From: Crossiella sp. S99.2
GTDB lineage: Bacteria > Actinomycetota > Actinomycetes > Mycobacteriales > Pseudonocardiaceae
Length of the DNA stretch: 64,000 nt
Direction of reading: 5' to 3'
Assembly: GCF_023094165.1 (NCBI RefSeq)
Contig: NZ_JALMDK010000005.1
Location: 310,001 to 374,000, forward strand
Part shown: positions 51,523 to 61,193 of the stretch, piece after piece
Position numbering within the stretch: position 1 is the first letter of the stretch
How the letters are laid out: every line of letters begins with the position of its first letter
Notes under the pieces: generated by a model
What the model was told of the DNA's origin: nothing
What the model saw: the letters and a program-made list of their open reading frames with translations, nothing else
The model's database searches: none
Translations under genes and position numbers: made by a program

Positions 51523-51560
51523 CACGGGCGGAGATCCCGGTCAAAGGATCTCCGCCCGTG
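51523..51560. terminator. Bidirectional terminator hairpin
   Basis: CACGGGCGGAGAT (51523-51535) pairs perfectly with ATCTCCGCCCGTG (51548-51560), a 13-bp stem with a 12-base loop. It lies between the ROK gene and the convergent DUF7455 gene and can serve both. Confidence 0.8.
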
Positions 51561-51590
51561 GGGCTCGTCGGATCAGGGACTGTGCGCCGA

Positions 51591-51770
51591 TCACCCTTCC
51601 TGGATGTTCGCCGCAAGCTCCTTCAGCTTGGTCTCGTGTTCCCTGGCGTGGTGACCGCAGAACAGGAGCTCGCCCCCGGACTGCAGAACGGCACGAACTC
51701 GAGCAGCGGCCCCGCAACGGTCGCAACGGTCGGCAGCGGTCAGCTCGGGGCGGGTGAGTGTTCCAGGCAT
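51591..51770 (-). CDS. Small DUF7455 zinc-ribbon-like protein
   Basis: This 59-residue protein has two CxxC/CxxH-type ligand pairs (DRCDRCGAAA and LLFCGHHAREH), a probable zinc ribbon, and an acidic/basic helical tail. It fits the small actinobacterial DUF7455 family often found near the primary sigma factor gene, here 1.6 kb away. Function unknown. CGGAGGGAG lies just before the ATG at 51770, so the longer frame to 51872 is rejected. Confidence 0.8.
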   Translation of the reverse strand: MPGTLTRPELTAADRCDRCGAAARVRAVLQSGGELLFCGHHAREHETKLKELAANIQEG

Positions 51771-52243
51771 GTGAATCTCCCTCCGTCCCGGCACCGGCTC
51801 ATCCGGTGCCCGTTGTTGCCAGCGAAACTCCGAGGCGGTGTGGCTGCTGCCGCGGTGTCGCGCTGGTTCCACTCTATGCAGACGTCCGGCGGTTCGTCAG
51901 TGTTCCCGACCTCGTGGCGATGCCGGTCACGTCCGAACTACCCGGTTGTCGCAGGGTTGAACACTACGAGTGTGCATGGGCGGTTGTGAAGATCGCCCAC
52001 CGACATCCAGATGCCTTATCAAGTTGCCGCCGTTCGTCCTCAATAACCGTGACATGGCGGCAACTCGTGCCCAGGCTAGGGCTGACCTTGTGAAACTGTG
52101 GTGGAGTCACCGTTGCTGTGGGTAACCGGGCTGGTCAGCGCTGCGGCAACCAGTGGGCTCCGGTTGACCTGATGCGGTTCGAAGTCCAGTACGTGTCTGT
52201 TTTGTTGTACTGGTCCGGAGTATGGGTTCCCGAATTCTGGGAA
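51771..52243. other. 473-bp gap with an inverted repeat
   Basis: No convincing gene lies here; reading frames lack the usual GC-ending codons, and the GC content is lower than around it. It contains a 10-bp perfect inverted repeat, AGTTGCCGCC (52022-52031) and GGCGGCAACT (52056-52065), with a 24-base loop. This could be a terminator of the leftward acetyltransferase gene, an operator, or part of a small RNA. The DUF7455 promoter must lie in its left part. Confidence 0.5.
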
Positions 52244-52915
52244 TCAGACCGCGACCGGCTGGCGGACGATCCCGTTCGGCACCGGCATCATGGCCATCCG
52301 CATCGAGGGCTCCTCGGCCAGCGGCTGGAAGAACGCGTGCAGATCGCTCTGGGTGCGGATGGTCGAGTTGTGCGGCCACAGCGCCGAGTTGAGCCGGATG
52401 TCCACGCCGGCGGCGCCCACGGTGAAGCCGAGGCCGCGCAGGTGGGTCAGCCAGGCGTCGTTGCCCATCCGGCACTGCCCGAACACCCACTGGAACCCGG
52501 CCTCGCGGTAGTGCTTGGCCATCCCGCTCAGCAACCGGCCGACCAGGCCGTGCTGGACCGTCTGCGGCAGCACCGCGACCCCGTTGACCGCGATCAGCGA
52601 GCGCACCAGCAGCCGGTTGGCCTCCGCGGGCAGCCCCAGCCCGCCGATCAGCGTGCGCGGCACCCCGGCCGCGGCCATCCCGACCAGTTTCTCCTCGTGC
52701 CGCCGGTCGGCCGCCACCAGCACCAGCCCGTGCGAGCCGTCGGTGCCGTCGGCGCGGTCGGCGTCCACCGAGGCCCGCAGCGCCTTCCCGGTGGCCGGAT
52801 CCGACACCAGAAGCTGCTCGACCTGGCGGCCCTCACCGGGGCGCGCGGGCCGGAGCCACACCGAACTACCGAGGGGGCGGTCACTCCGCCGAGTCTGCGT
52901 CTTCCGTTTCGTCAC
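52244..52915 (-). CDS. GNAT-like acetyltransferase family protein
   Basis: This 223-residue protein resembles a GNAT fold: a central VAVLPQTVQHGLVGRLLSGM segment with the acyl-CoA-binding turn shape (QxxGxG/A as QHGLVGR), followed by HYREAGFQWVFGQCRMGN. No close family can be named and the substrate is unknown. GTG 52915 is preferred: TACCGT lies seven bases before it, giving a leaderless message. GTG 52936, seven codons upstream, is the alternative. The basic N terminus (MTKRKTQTRRSDR) is unusual for the fold. Confidence 0.6.
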   Translation of the reverse strand: MTKRKTQTRRSDRPLGSSVWLRPARPGEGRQVEQLLVSDPATGKALRASVDADRADGTDGSHGLVLVAADRRHEEKLVGMAAAGVPRTLIGGLGLPAEANRLLVRSLIAVNGVAVLPQTVQHGLVGRLLSGMAKHYREAGFQWVFGQCRMGNDAWLTHLRGLGFTVGAAGVDIRLNSALWPHNSTIRTQSDLHAFFQPLAEEPSMRMAMMPVPNGIVRQPVAV

Positions 52916-53097
52916 GCGGAGTACGGTAGCGCTCACCGGTCGTGCACCGCCGAGTGGGGGTACGGGTACCGCCGTTCGCCCCGGTCACTCCCTAGGGGAC
53001 GAAATCCGGGGCGTCTCAGGTGCCGCCCGCCCCCACGTGCCCCCGCCTCTGGGCAGCCTGGAAGGTGAGTCCCCGAGCCCCGCCCGAGGAGCACCCC

Positions 53098-53295
53098 GTG
53101 TCCTGCCGCGACTGCCGCACCTGCACCGACCCCGGCTTCGTCTGGCTGGTGAAGCGGCTGTTCATCGCCGCCGTCTACCTGGCCACCCTCGGCCTGCTGT
53201 ACCTGCTCAAGCACTTCCTGCGCCGGCACTGCCCGCAGTGCGGCCACATCCTGGCCAACCACCGCCGCCGCGCCGACGGCTCGTTCAAGGACTGA
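53098..53295 (+). CDS. Small membrane protein with zinc-ribbon-like Cys pairs
   Basis: This 65-residue protein has SCRDCRTC at the N terminus, one or two membrane-spanning stretches at about 17-39 (FIAAVYLATLGLLYLLKHF) and CPQCGHILANH towards the C terminus, so both sides carry metal-type Cys pairs. No family is recognised. GAGGAG lies before the GTG at 53098. It converges on sigA through a hairpin. Confidence 0.7.
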   Translation: MSCRDCRTCTDPGFVWLVKRLFIAAVYLATLGLLYLLKHFLRRHCPQCGHILANHRRRADGSFKD

Positions 53296-53324
53296 GCACC
53301 CGGGAACTGAGCCCGGCACGGCAC

Positions 53325-53360
53325 AGGCCGCCGAACCCTGGAGGGAGGGGTCGGCGGCCT
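53325..53360. terminator. Bidirectional terminator hairpin between small protein and sigA
   Basis: AGGCCGCCGA (53325-53334) pairs perfectly with TCGGCGGCCT (53351-53360). It lies 20 bases from the sigA stop codon and serves both convergent genes. Confidence 0.75.
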
Positions 53361-53380
53361 CGTGCTGTTGGTGCCGGAAC

Positions 53381-54694
<1,314 letters not shown>

Positions 54695-54849
54695 GTACGC
54701 CCTTTCGCGGGGATCGTTCACTGGCAGGCCAAGGGCGCGAACCTAGGCCGCCGGAGTGTTCGGGGGAGCGCCCCCGGCGCAGAGTGCCGCGGGCGTCCAC
54801 CATTGTAACGACGGGCCTGGCCCGGCCGTTGCGGGCCGGGAAAGGGAAA

Positions 54850-55608
<759 letters not shown>

Positions 55609-55662
55609 CCCCGTGGTCCTTCCTGCTCGATTCAGAAACGTGGTGCGCAGACCATAACGGTC

Positions 55663-56526
55663 ATGTGGTCGTATGGTCCCGTGGGTCTGGCTGATGAGGT
55701 ACCGACGTTGGTGGATCCGGCCCGGTTGCGCACCGTCGCGATCGAGGTGGCGAGCGCGGCAGGCGAACTGGTCGCGGCCATGAGAGGTGGTCAGCGGCGG
55801 TTCTCCGGCGCGGTGGACACCAAGAGCACGGCGACGGACGTGGTCACCGCGGCCGATCGCGCGGCCGAGGACCTGATCCGGTCCCGGCTGGCGGAACTGC
55901 GTCCCGCGGACGGGGTGCTGGGCGAGGAAGCGGGCGATGACGCCGCGGGCGCCAGGGTGCGCTGGGTGGTCGACCCGATCGACGGCACGGTGAACTACCT
56001 CTACGGCCTGCCGCAGTACGCGGTCTCGGTGGCCGCCGAGGTGGACGGGATCGCGGTGGCCGCCTGCGTGGTCGAGCCGGCGGCGGGCCGGGTGTGGAGC
56101 GCGGCGCGCGGTCAGGGGGCCACCCTGGACGGCGAGCCGCTGCGGACCTCGGCCACCGTCGAACTGCCGCTGGCGCTGGTCGCGACCGGGTTCGCGTACA
56201 AAGTCGAGCGGCGCGGCAGGCAGGCCGACCTGGCCGCGCGGCTGGCCAGGGGCGTGCGCGATCTGCGGCGCAGCGGCTCGGCCGCGATCGACCTGTGCTC
56301 GGTGGCGGCGGGCTGGGTGGACGCCTACTTCGAGCACGGGCTCGGGCACTGGGACTGGGCGGGCGGCGGCCTGATCGCCGAGGAGGCAGGCGCGGTGCTG
56401 CGCCGCCCGAACACCGACGGCGCCGACCCGGACGGCCTGGGCGCCGACCTCACCCTCGCCGTGACCCCCGGCGTGGCGGCAGAACTGACAGAACTACTCC
56501 GCCGCTCCGGCGCCGCCGAGATCTGA
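55663..56526 (+). CDS. suhB: Inositol monophosphatase family protein
   Basis: This 287-residue Mg-dependent phosphatase shows LGEEAG near 86, the metal site DPIDGTVNYLYGLP near 105 and WDWAGG near 229. It should act on inositol 1-phosphate or a similar substrate in inositol-lipid and mycothiol supply. Starts at ATG 55663, GTG 55681 and ATG 55693 are all in frame and none has a clear ribosome site; the family alignment suggests the protein proper begins around GTG 55681. Array E begins 11 bp after its stop. Confidence 0.9.
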   Translation: MWSYGPVGLADEVPTLVDPARLRTVAIEVASAAGELVAAMRGGQRRFSGAVDTKSTATDVVTAADRAAEDLIRSRLAELRPADGVLGEEAGDDAAGARVRWVVDPIDGTVNYLYGLPQYAVSVAAEVDGIAVAACVVEPAAGRVWSAARGQGATLDGEPLRTSATVELPLALVATGFAYKVERRGRQADLAARLARGVRDLRRSGSAAIDLCSVAAGWVDAYFEHGLGHWDWAGGGLIAEEAGAVLRRPNTDGADPDGLGADLTLAVTPGVAAELTELLRRSGAAEI

Positions 56527-56536
56527 GAATGCCGAG

Positions 56537-56611
56537 TTGGCCCAACCGGGACGCCCGGTTGGGCCAACTTGGTGTACCACTTGGGCCAACTCGGCGTACG
56601 AGTTCGGCCGA
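56537..56611. repeat. 22-bp periodic repeat array E (4 units)
   Basis: Cores start at 56537 (TTGGCCCAA), 56559 (TTGGGCCAA), 56581 (TTGGGCCAA) and 56603 (TTCGGCCGA), each exactly 22 bp apart. The array starts 11 bp after the suhB stop and ends 10 bp before the cei stop. It sits inside the sigA-dut block whose gene order is conserved in mycobacteria. Confidence 0.88.
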
Positions 56612-56621
56612 CACTTGGTGG

Positions 56622-57299
56622 TCAGCAGTGCACGTTGCGGGCGCTGGCGAGCTGTTCGGCGTCGAGTTGCGGGGGCGGCGGAGCGGCCTGCTGGCCGCCC
56701 TTCTCGGGCTGCTGTTCGGCCCATTCCTTGAGCTTGTCCAGCAGCTGCCGGGTGCTCGGGGCGGGCTTGATCCCGTCGAACTTCTTGCCCAGCACCACGT
56801 CCACAGTGGAGTCCTGGCGCTCGTCCCTGACCAGCTGCACGCACGGGGCCAGCAGGCTCATCGTGCGTGCCGCGCCTGCCCCGTTCGGGCCGTAGCGGAG
56901 CTGGCCGTGGCAGCTCAGCTTGTCCGCGTAGACCGGGTCGTCGCCCGGCTCACCGGCCTTGTTGAAGCCGAAACCGATCAGCTCCTCGTTGACCAGTTTG
57001 GCCTGTCCGCGCAGGCCACCGCCGTTGAGCACGCGGATCTTCACATCGCTGGCCGGCCACGGGTCGGTCTTGTCCAGGGCGTCCCTGGCCTGGCCCTGAC
57101 CGTTGTAGGGGGTCTTGCCCGCCTCCACCGCGGGGGGTCCGTCACAGCGGACCGCGGCCTCCACGTCGTCGACGTTGCGGAAGACCTTGCTCCACACGAA
57201 CGTCGCTATCACACCCAGCAAGGCCAGGATGATCAGCGCCGGTAGCGGGCGTCGCCTCCGATAACGTCCGAGGCCCTGCCTCACGCTCCCCGCTGCCAC
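56622..57299 (-). CDS. cei: Envelope integrity protein Cei-like (LytR C-terminal domain)
   Basis: This 225-residue protein has one N-terminal transmembrane helix (about 19-41, LPALIILALLGVIATFVW) and an external LytR C-terminal-type domain (about 80-190, VKIRVLNGGGLRGQAKLVNEE split as VRILN-like VLNGGG). Cys pairs (RCDGPP, LSCHGQ, APCVQL, NVHC) may form disulfides. Its position between suhB and DUF4193 matches Rv2700 (Cei), needed for cell envelope integrity in M. tuberculosis. GGAGGAC precedes the GTG at 57299. Confidence 0.88.
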   Translation of the reverse strand: MAAGSVRQGLGRYRRRRPLPALIILALLGVIATFVWSKVFRNVDDVEAAVRCDGPPAVEAGKTPYNGQGQARDALDKTDPWPASDVKIRVLNGGGLRGQAKLVNEELIGFGFNKAGEPGDDPVYADKLSCHGQLRYGPNGAGAARTMSLLAPCVQLVRDERQDSTVDVVLGKKFDGIKPAPSTRQLLDKLKEWAEQQPEKGGQQAAPPPPQLDAEQLASARNVHC

Positions 57300-57658
57300 G
57301 TCCTCCGCCCTCCCCGGCGTTGTCCGCCATCGCCTGAACCCACGTCGACGATCAGCCTAGGCGGTAACGGCTCGGCATGCGTGACCAGTTTCGTCTTCCT
57401 TGTCGGCCGATGGGGTGCTACTGGCCACATCCGCCGCGCTTATGGGTGACCCAGTGAATGCGACAGGCCGCGATGGGCTACCCTCTCGGCGCTCCGGCCC
57501 GCCGGTAAGCCGATTTACCTGATCGACTTCTCCGGCGGCACCGCGGTTCTCGAAGAGAGACGGCCGTCACTGGGGACGGCGGGCACAAAACGGTGCGCTG
57601 GAACGTTAACCAGCGGCACGAACCACCATCTTGAGCAAAACGCAGGGGTGACTACACG
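57300..57658. promoter_or_regulatory. Divergent cei/DUF4193 upstream region
   Basis: This 359-bp gap between divergent genes has no supported gene. CGCTGG (57596-57601) and CCAGCG (57610-57615) form an inverted repeat around AACGTTAA, about 45 bp before the DUF4193 start, a candidate operator or promoter-proximal hairpin. I cannot fix -35/-10 boxes for either gene. Confidence 0.45.
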
Positions 57659-57958
57659 ATGGCGACCGACTACGACGCACCGCGCCGTGGCGAGACCGAC
57701 GACCTCGCCGAGGACTCGCTTGAAGAGCTGAAGGCGCGGCGTAACGAGACGCAGTCCGGGGTGGTCGATGTCGACACCGACGCGCCGGACGAGAACTTCG
57801 AGCTGCCCGGCGCCGACCTGTCCGGCGAGGAGCTGACCGTCAAGGTGCTCCCGAAGCAGGACGACGAGTTCACCTGCTCCCGCTGCTTCCTGCTGCACCA
57901 CCGCAGCCGGTTGTCCCGGGAGAAGGCCGGGCAGTACATCTGCCGCGACTGCGACTGA
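57659..57958 (+). CDS. DUF4193 zinc-ribbon protein
   Basis: This 99-residue conserved actinobacterial DUF4193 protein begins MATDYDAPR and is strongly acidic (about 10-60). It ends in a zinc ribbon with two CxxC pairs (FTCSRCFLLHHRSRL and YICRDCD). It is homologous in position to Rv2699c. Its role is unknown; a transcription or ribosome-associated factor is possible. CAGGGGTG precedes the ATG. A convergent hairpin follows. Confidence 0.92.
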   Translation: MATDYDAPRRGETDDLAEDSLEELKARRNETQSGVVDVDTDAPDENFELPGADLSGEELTVKVLPKQDDEFTCSRCFLLHHRSRLSREKAGQYICRDCD

Positions 57959-57966
57959 GCGGGCAC

Positions 57967-57995
57967 GGGCACCAGCCTGGGGATGGCTGGTGCCC
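57967..57995. terminator. Bidirectional terminator hairpin
   Basis: GGGCACCAGCC (57967-57977) pairs perfectly with GGCTGGTGCCC (57985-57995) between the convergent DUF4193 and DUF3093 genes. Confidence 0.78.
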
Positions 57996-58041
57996 GGACC
58001 GACGGTCGCGATGGCAGCGTCATCGACGCTGCCCGCGGTCC

Positions 58042-58542
58042 CTATCGGGCGGACTTGGCCGCCAATTCGCGCAGCAGTCCGGCCAGCTTCTCCGCCTGCC
58101 GGACGCTGAAGATCCAGTACGGGGTGGGGTCGTCCGGGTCGGTCAGCTCGACCAGCACCGCGGGTCCGACCCAGCCCTGGTGCGCCACGAACGCGGCCGG
58201 GTCCAGGTCCCGGCCCAGCGCCGGGCGCTTCTCCTCGGCGTCCAGCACGGTGACCCTGCCGACGAACTCCAGCGGCAGGTGGGCCTCGCCCACCCACAGC
58301 TCACCGCCCTTGACCTGCACCTGCCGCCTGCCCAGCCACAGCATGGTCACCACGACCAGCGGCACCAGCAGCAGGTACGGCAGCCAGGAGCGCACCCCCG
58401 GGTAGCCCATGTGGATCTCCGCGGCCAGCAGCACCGCGCCGGCCAGGGGTAGCGGCCAGCCCCACCACGGGAGGTAGAGCCGCTCACTGAAGTGGACATC
58501 CCCGGCCGTATCGACCGCGCGCGCGTTCCTGCTCACGGGCAT
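58042..58542 (-). CDS. DUF3093 membrane protein
   Basis: This 166-residue conserved DUF3093 protein has two adjacent transmembrane helices (about 27-44 and 51-69; PLPLAGAVLLAAEIHMG and WLPYLLLVPLVVVTMLWLG) and a soluble PH-like C-terminal domain ending YWIFSVRQAEKLAGLLREL. It corresponds to Rv2698. The function is unknown. It is divergent from dut with only seven bases between the two ATGs; GTG 58536 following TACCCT by seven bases may be the real leaderless start. Confidence 0.9.
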   Translation of the reverse strand: MPVSRNARAVDTAGDVHFSERLYLPWWGWPLPLAGAVLLAAEIHMGYPGVRSWLPYLLLVPLVVVTMLWLGRRQVQVKGGELWVGEAHLPLEFVGRVTVLDAEEKRPALGRDLDPAAFVAHQGWVGPAVLVELTDPDDPTPYWIFSVRQAEKLAGLLRELAAKSAR

Positions 58543-58549
58543 CAGGGTA

Positions 58550-59065
58550 ATGTCGCCCGCCGTGCCCAGCGTTGAGGTGCTCCTGACCCGGCTTGATCCG
58601 GATGTGCCCGTCCCGTCCTACGCCCGTCCCGGCGATGCCGGCGCCGACCTGGTGACCACCAGCGACCTGGTGCTGCCACCGGGGGAGCGCGCGGTGGTCG
58701 GCACCGGGGTGGCGATCGCGCTGCCCATCGGGTTCGCCGCCTTCGTGCATCCCCGCTCCGGGCTGGCGGCCCGAGCTGGGCTCAGCGTGGTCAACACACC
58801 TGGCACCATCGACGCGGGATACCGCGGCGAGATCAAGATCTGTCTGGTCAACCACGACCTGCGCGAACCGATCAAGCTGCTCCGCGGCGACCGGATCGCG
58901 CAGCTGGTCATCCAGCGGGTCGAACAGGCCGAGTTCCGCGAGGTCGCCGAGCTGCCCGAGTCCGTGCGCGGTGCGGGCGGCTACGGGTCGACCGGGGGAG
59001 CCGCGGCACTGGCCGGGCAGCGAGCCGGGCAGCACGGCGGTTCGCCTGATGTGACGGAGGTCTGA
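58550..59065 (+). CDS. dut: dUTP diphosphatase
   Basis: This 171-residue trimeric dUTPase hydrolyses dUTP to dUMP, keeping uracil out of DNA. The five motifs are seen: ARPGDAGADL (1), HPRSGLAARAG (2), GTIDAGYRGEIKICLVN (3), RGDRIAQLVIQ (4) and GAGGYGSTG (5, closing the active site). ATG 58550 and GTG 58562 are in frame; TAATGT eight bases before GTG 58562 suggests a leaderless start there. Gene order matches Rv2697c. DUF3710 follows after four bases. Confidence 0.95.
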   Translation: MSPAVPSVEVLLTRLDPDVPVPSYARPGDAGADLVTTSDLVLPPGERAVVGTGVAIALPIGFAAFVHPRSGLAARAGLSVVNTPGTIDAGYRGEIKICLVNHDLREPIKLLRGDRIAQLVIQRVEQAEFREVAELPESVRGAGGYGSTGGAAALAGQRAGQHGGSPDVTEV

Positions 59066-59069
59066 GGGG

Positions 59070-59702
59070 ATGTTCGGGTTCGGGCGGCGCGGCAAGCGGC
59101 GCAAGGCGGCCGGCGAGCAGGCCGGCGGCGGGGAACACCTCGAGCCGGGCGGCGAGTCGGCCGAGGAGGGTTTCGACGGGCCCTACGACGAGCGGGAGGC
59201 GCCCGCGGACCAGCTGTCCCGGCTGGACCTCGGCTCGATCCGGGTGCCGGTGCCCGACGGCACCCAGCTCCAGGTGGAGGTGGCGCCGGAGGGCGAGGTG
59301 CAGGCCGTGCACCTGGTGACCCCGGTGGCCCGGCTCACCGTGAGTGCCTTCGCCGCCCCCCGTTCGGGTGGGCTGTGGCAGGAGGTCAGCAAGGAACTGG
59401 CCGAGCAGCTGCGCAACGACGGCGCCCGGGTGGTGCTGGAGGGCGGGGACTGGGGCACCGAGCTGGTGGCCTCCTCGCCGGAGATGTCGCTGCGTTTCGT
59501 CGGGGTGGACGGGCCGCGCTGGATGCTGCGCGCGGTCGCGGCCGGACCGACCGAGCACTCCGCCGCGGCCGGCGAGGCGCTGCGCGAGATCGTGCGCGGC
59601 ACCGTGGTGGTGCGCGGTGAATCGCCGCTGCCGGTGCGCACCCCGCTGCCGCTGGAATTGCCGGACGCGATCGCCAAGCACCTGGCCCAGGAACAGGGCT
59701 AG
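59070..59702 (+). CDS. DUF3710 protein
   Basis: This 210-residue conserved actinobacterial DUF3710 protein has a basic start (MFGFGRRGKRRKAA), an acidic linker (about 20-50) and a globular domain with LRFVGVDGPRWMLRAVAAGP near 145. It corresponds to Rv2696c. The function is unknown. GGTCTGAGGGG directly precedes the ATG at 59070, four bases after the dut stop, so the pair is co-transcribed. A hairpin follows. Confidence 0.92.
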   Translation: MFGFGRRGKRRKAAGEQAGGGEHLEPGGESAEEGFDGPYDEREAPADQLSRLDLGSIRVPVPDGTQLQVEVAPEGEVQAVHLVTPVARLTVSAFAAPRSGGLWQEVSKELAEQLRNDGARVVLEGGDWGTELVASSPEMSLRFVGVDGPRWMLRAVAAGPTEHSAAAGEALREIVRGTVVVRGESPLPVRTPLPLELPDAIAKHLAQEQG

Positions 59703-59710
59703 ACAAACCG

Positions 59711-59738
59711 CACCCGGGCCCGGATCAGGGTCCGGGTG
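59711..59738 (+). terminator. Terminator hairpin after DUF3710
   Basis: CACCCGG (59711-59717) pairs with CCGGGTG (59732-59738) with extra pairing inside. It separates the dut operon from the next promoter. Confidence 0.65.
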
Positions 59739-59792
59739 TGATCTGGCCTGCTGTGCCCAAGCACACCCCCGCCGAGCAGCGTGAACGGGGCG

Positions 59793-59818
59793 GGAACTTT
59801 GTCCCGTTTGTAGGCGTT
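59793..59818 (+). promoter_or_regulatory. ECF sigma-type promoter (GGAAC-N18-GTT) upstream of the OB-fold gene
   Basis: GGAAC (59793-59797, preceded by G) is followed by exactly 18 bases and GTT (59816-59818), the same layout as the promoter found before the SigB-like gene. It lies in the 230-bp gap between DUF3710 and the OB-fold gene, with a leader of about 105 bases. It may put the OB-fold/DUF3159 pair under the same stress sigma factor. Confidence 0.55.
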
Positions 59819-59932
59819 CTAAACGGTGAAACCGCCGGTCAGCCCGTCTGGAGTAAAAACAACCCCGGATGGTTACCCTGGCGGTATATCGGGGCCACAA
59901 CGGAGGGCCCCTTTCGTATGGGGAGCGCCGGA

Positions 59933-60307
59933 ATGAGTGGCAGCGGGGGCTACTGGCGGCGGATGGTCCGCAAGCTGACGAGCGATGTCAGCGAGCTGGA
60001 CGCCGACGACCTGTCCCGAAAAGCCGAGGCACAGGGCGCCGTGAAGGCGTGTGACTGCCGATCCGGCGAGGAGGTCACCGTGCTGGGGCGGCTGCGCAGC
60101 GTGGAGCTGTGCCCGCGGGACGCGGTGGCGACCCTGGAGGCCGAGTTGTACGACGGCACCGAGGGGGTCACCCTGGTGTGGCTCGGCAGGCGCCGCATCC
60201 CCGGGATCGAACCGGGCCGCACGATCAAGGCGCGGGGGCGGATCGCGGTGCGGGACGGGCGTAAAGTGCTCTACAACCCGTACTACGAGCTGCAGACCAC
60301 CTCCTGA
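59933..60307 (+). CDS. OB-fold nucleic acid-binding protein
   Basis: This 124-residue protein has an OB-fold with the strand pattern EEVTVLGRLRSVEL, AVATLEAELYDGTEGVTLVWLGRR and KARGRIAVRDGRKVLYNPYYEL. It corresponds to Rv2694c and is presumed to bind single-stranded nucleic acid. A CDCRSG motif may bind metal. The ATG at 59933 follows GGGAGCG; frames from 59738 or ATG 59918 are less well supported. The DUF3159 gene begins 10 bases after it. Confidence 0.88.
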   Translation: MSGSGGYWRRMVRKLTSDVSELDADDLSRKAEAQGAVKACDCRSGEEVTVLGRLRSVELCPRDAVATLEAELYDGTEGVTLVWLGRRRIPGIEPGRTIKARGRIAVRDGRKVLYNPYYELQTTS

Positions 60308-60317
60308 TCGTGAGCGT

Positions 60318-61109
60318 ATGAGCGAATCCACCACTCCGCAGGCCGGTCCGACCGCCGTGCCGGAGCAGCCCGAGTCCCCGGACCCCAGGTCCGCCGATCT
60401 CGAACCCGCCAAGGATGCCGCTGAGGACGTCGCCGAAGACGCCGCAGCGGATGCCGCGGAGCCCATGCCCACAATGTGGGAGCAGATGGGCGGCCTGGTC
60501 GGCTTCATCTCGGCCTCCGTGCCCGTCGCGGTGTTCGTCTTCGTCAACTGGGCCACCAGCATGTGGCCGGCGATCTGGAGCGCCCTTGGCGTGGCCGTGG
60601 CGATCGGCCTCTGGCGGCTGATCCGCAAGGAGAAGCTGATGCCCGCCGTCTCCGGCGTGCTGGGCGTGGGCATCGCCGCGTTCATCGCCTACCGGGTCGG
60701 CGAGGCCAAGGGCTTCTTCCTGTACGGCATCTGGGTCAGCCTGATCTTCGGCGGCCTGTTCCTGGTCTCCCTACTGGTGCGCTGGCCGTTGGTGGGCGTC
60801 ATCTGGTCCGGCCTCAACGGGCACGGCTTCGGCTGGCGCGAACACCCCAAGGCCCGCTTCGGCTACGACCTGGCCACGGTCTTCTGGACGCTGGTGTTCG
60901 CGGCCAGGTTCGTGGTGCAGAACTGGCTGTACGAGGGCGACCAGACCACGCTGCTGGGCATCACCCGGCTGGCCATGGGGTACCCGTTGACGGCGGTCGC
61001 GCTGCTGGTCACGGTCTGGGCGGTGCGCCGCGCCAAACAGATCGAAGAGGCCCACGCCTCGGCGACCCAGCCCGCCCCCGCGGGCACCCCAGCCCCCGGC
61101 CAAGCCTGA
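60318..61109 (+). CDS. DUF3159 membrane protein
   Basis: This 263-residue conserved DUF3159 protein has an acidic Ala/Glu/Asp-rich N terminus (about 1-50) and then about six transmembrane helices in three pairs, with GYDLATVFWTLVFAARFVVQ near 180. It corresponds to Rv2693c. The function is unknown; resemblance to intracellular septation protein A has been noted for this family. The ATG lies 10 bases after the OB-fold gene. Array F begins 10 bp after its stop. Confidence 0.9.
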   Translation: MSESTTPQAGPTAVPEQPESPDPRSADLEPAKDAAEDVAEDAAADAAEPMPTMWEQMGGLVGFISASVPVAVFVFVNWATSMWPAIWSALGVAVAIGLWRLIRKEKLMPAVSGVLGVGIAAFIAYRVGEAKGFFLYGIWVSLIFGGLFLVSLLVRWPLVGVIWSGLNGHGFGWREHPKARFGYDLATVFWTLVFAARFVVQNWLYEGDQTTLLGITRLAMGYPLTAVALLVTVWAVRRAKQIEEAHASATQPAPAGTPAPGQA

Positions 61110-61118
61110 CCGTACGAG

Positions 61119-61171
61119 TTGGCCCAAGTGGTACGCCAACTTGGGCCAACTCGGCGTACCGCTTGGGCCAA
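61119..61171. repeat. 22-bp periodic repeat array F (3 units)
   Basis: Cores start at 61119 (TTGGCCCAA), 61141 (TTGGGCCAA) and 61163 (TTGGGCCAA), each 22 bp apart; linkers carry GTAC. The array starts 10 bp after the DUF3159 stop and ends 22 bp before the stop of the convergent trkA-type gene. Like array E it interrupts a conserved gene block. Confidence 0.88.
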
Positions 61172-61193
61172 CTCGGCGGCTGGGGTGGGTGGG

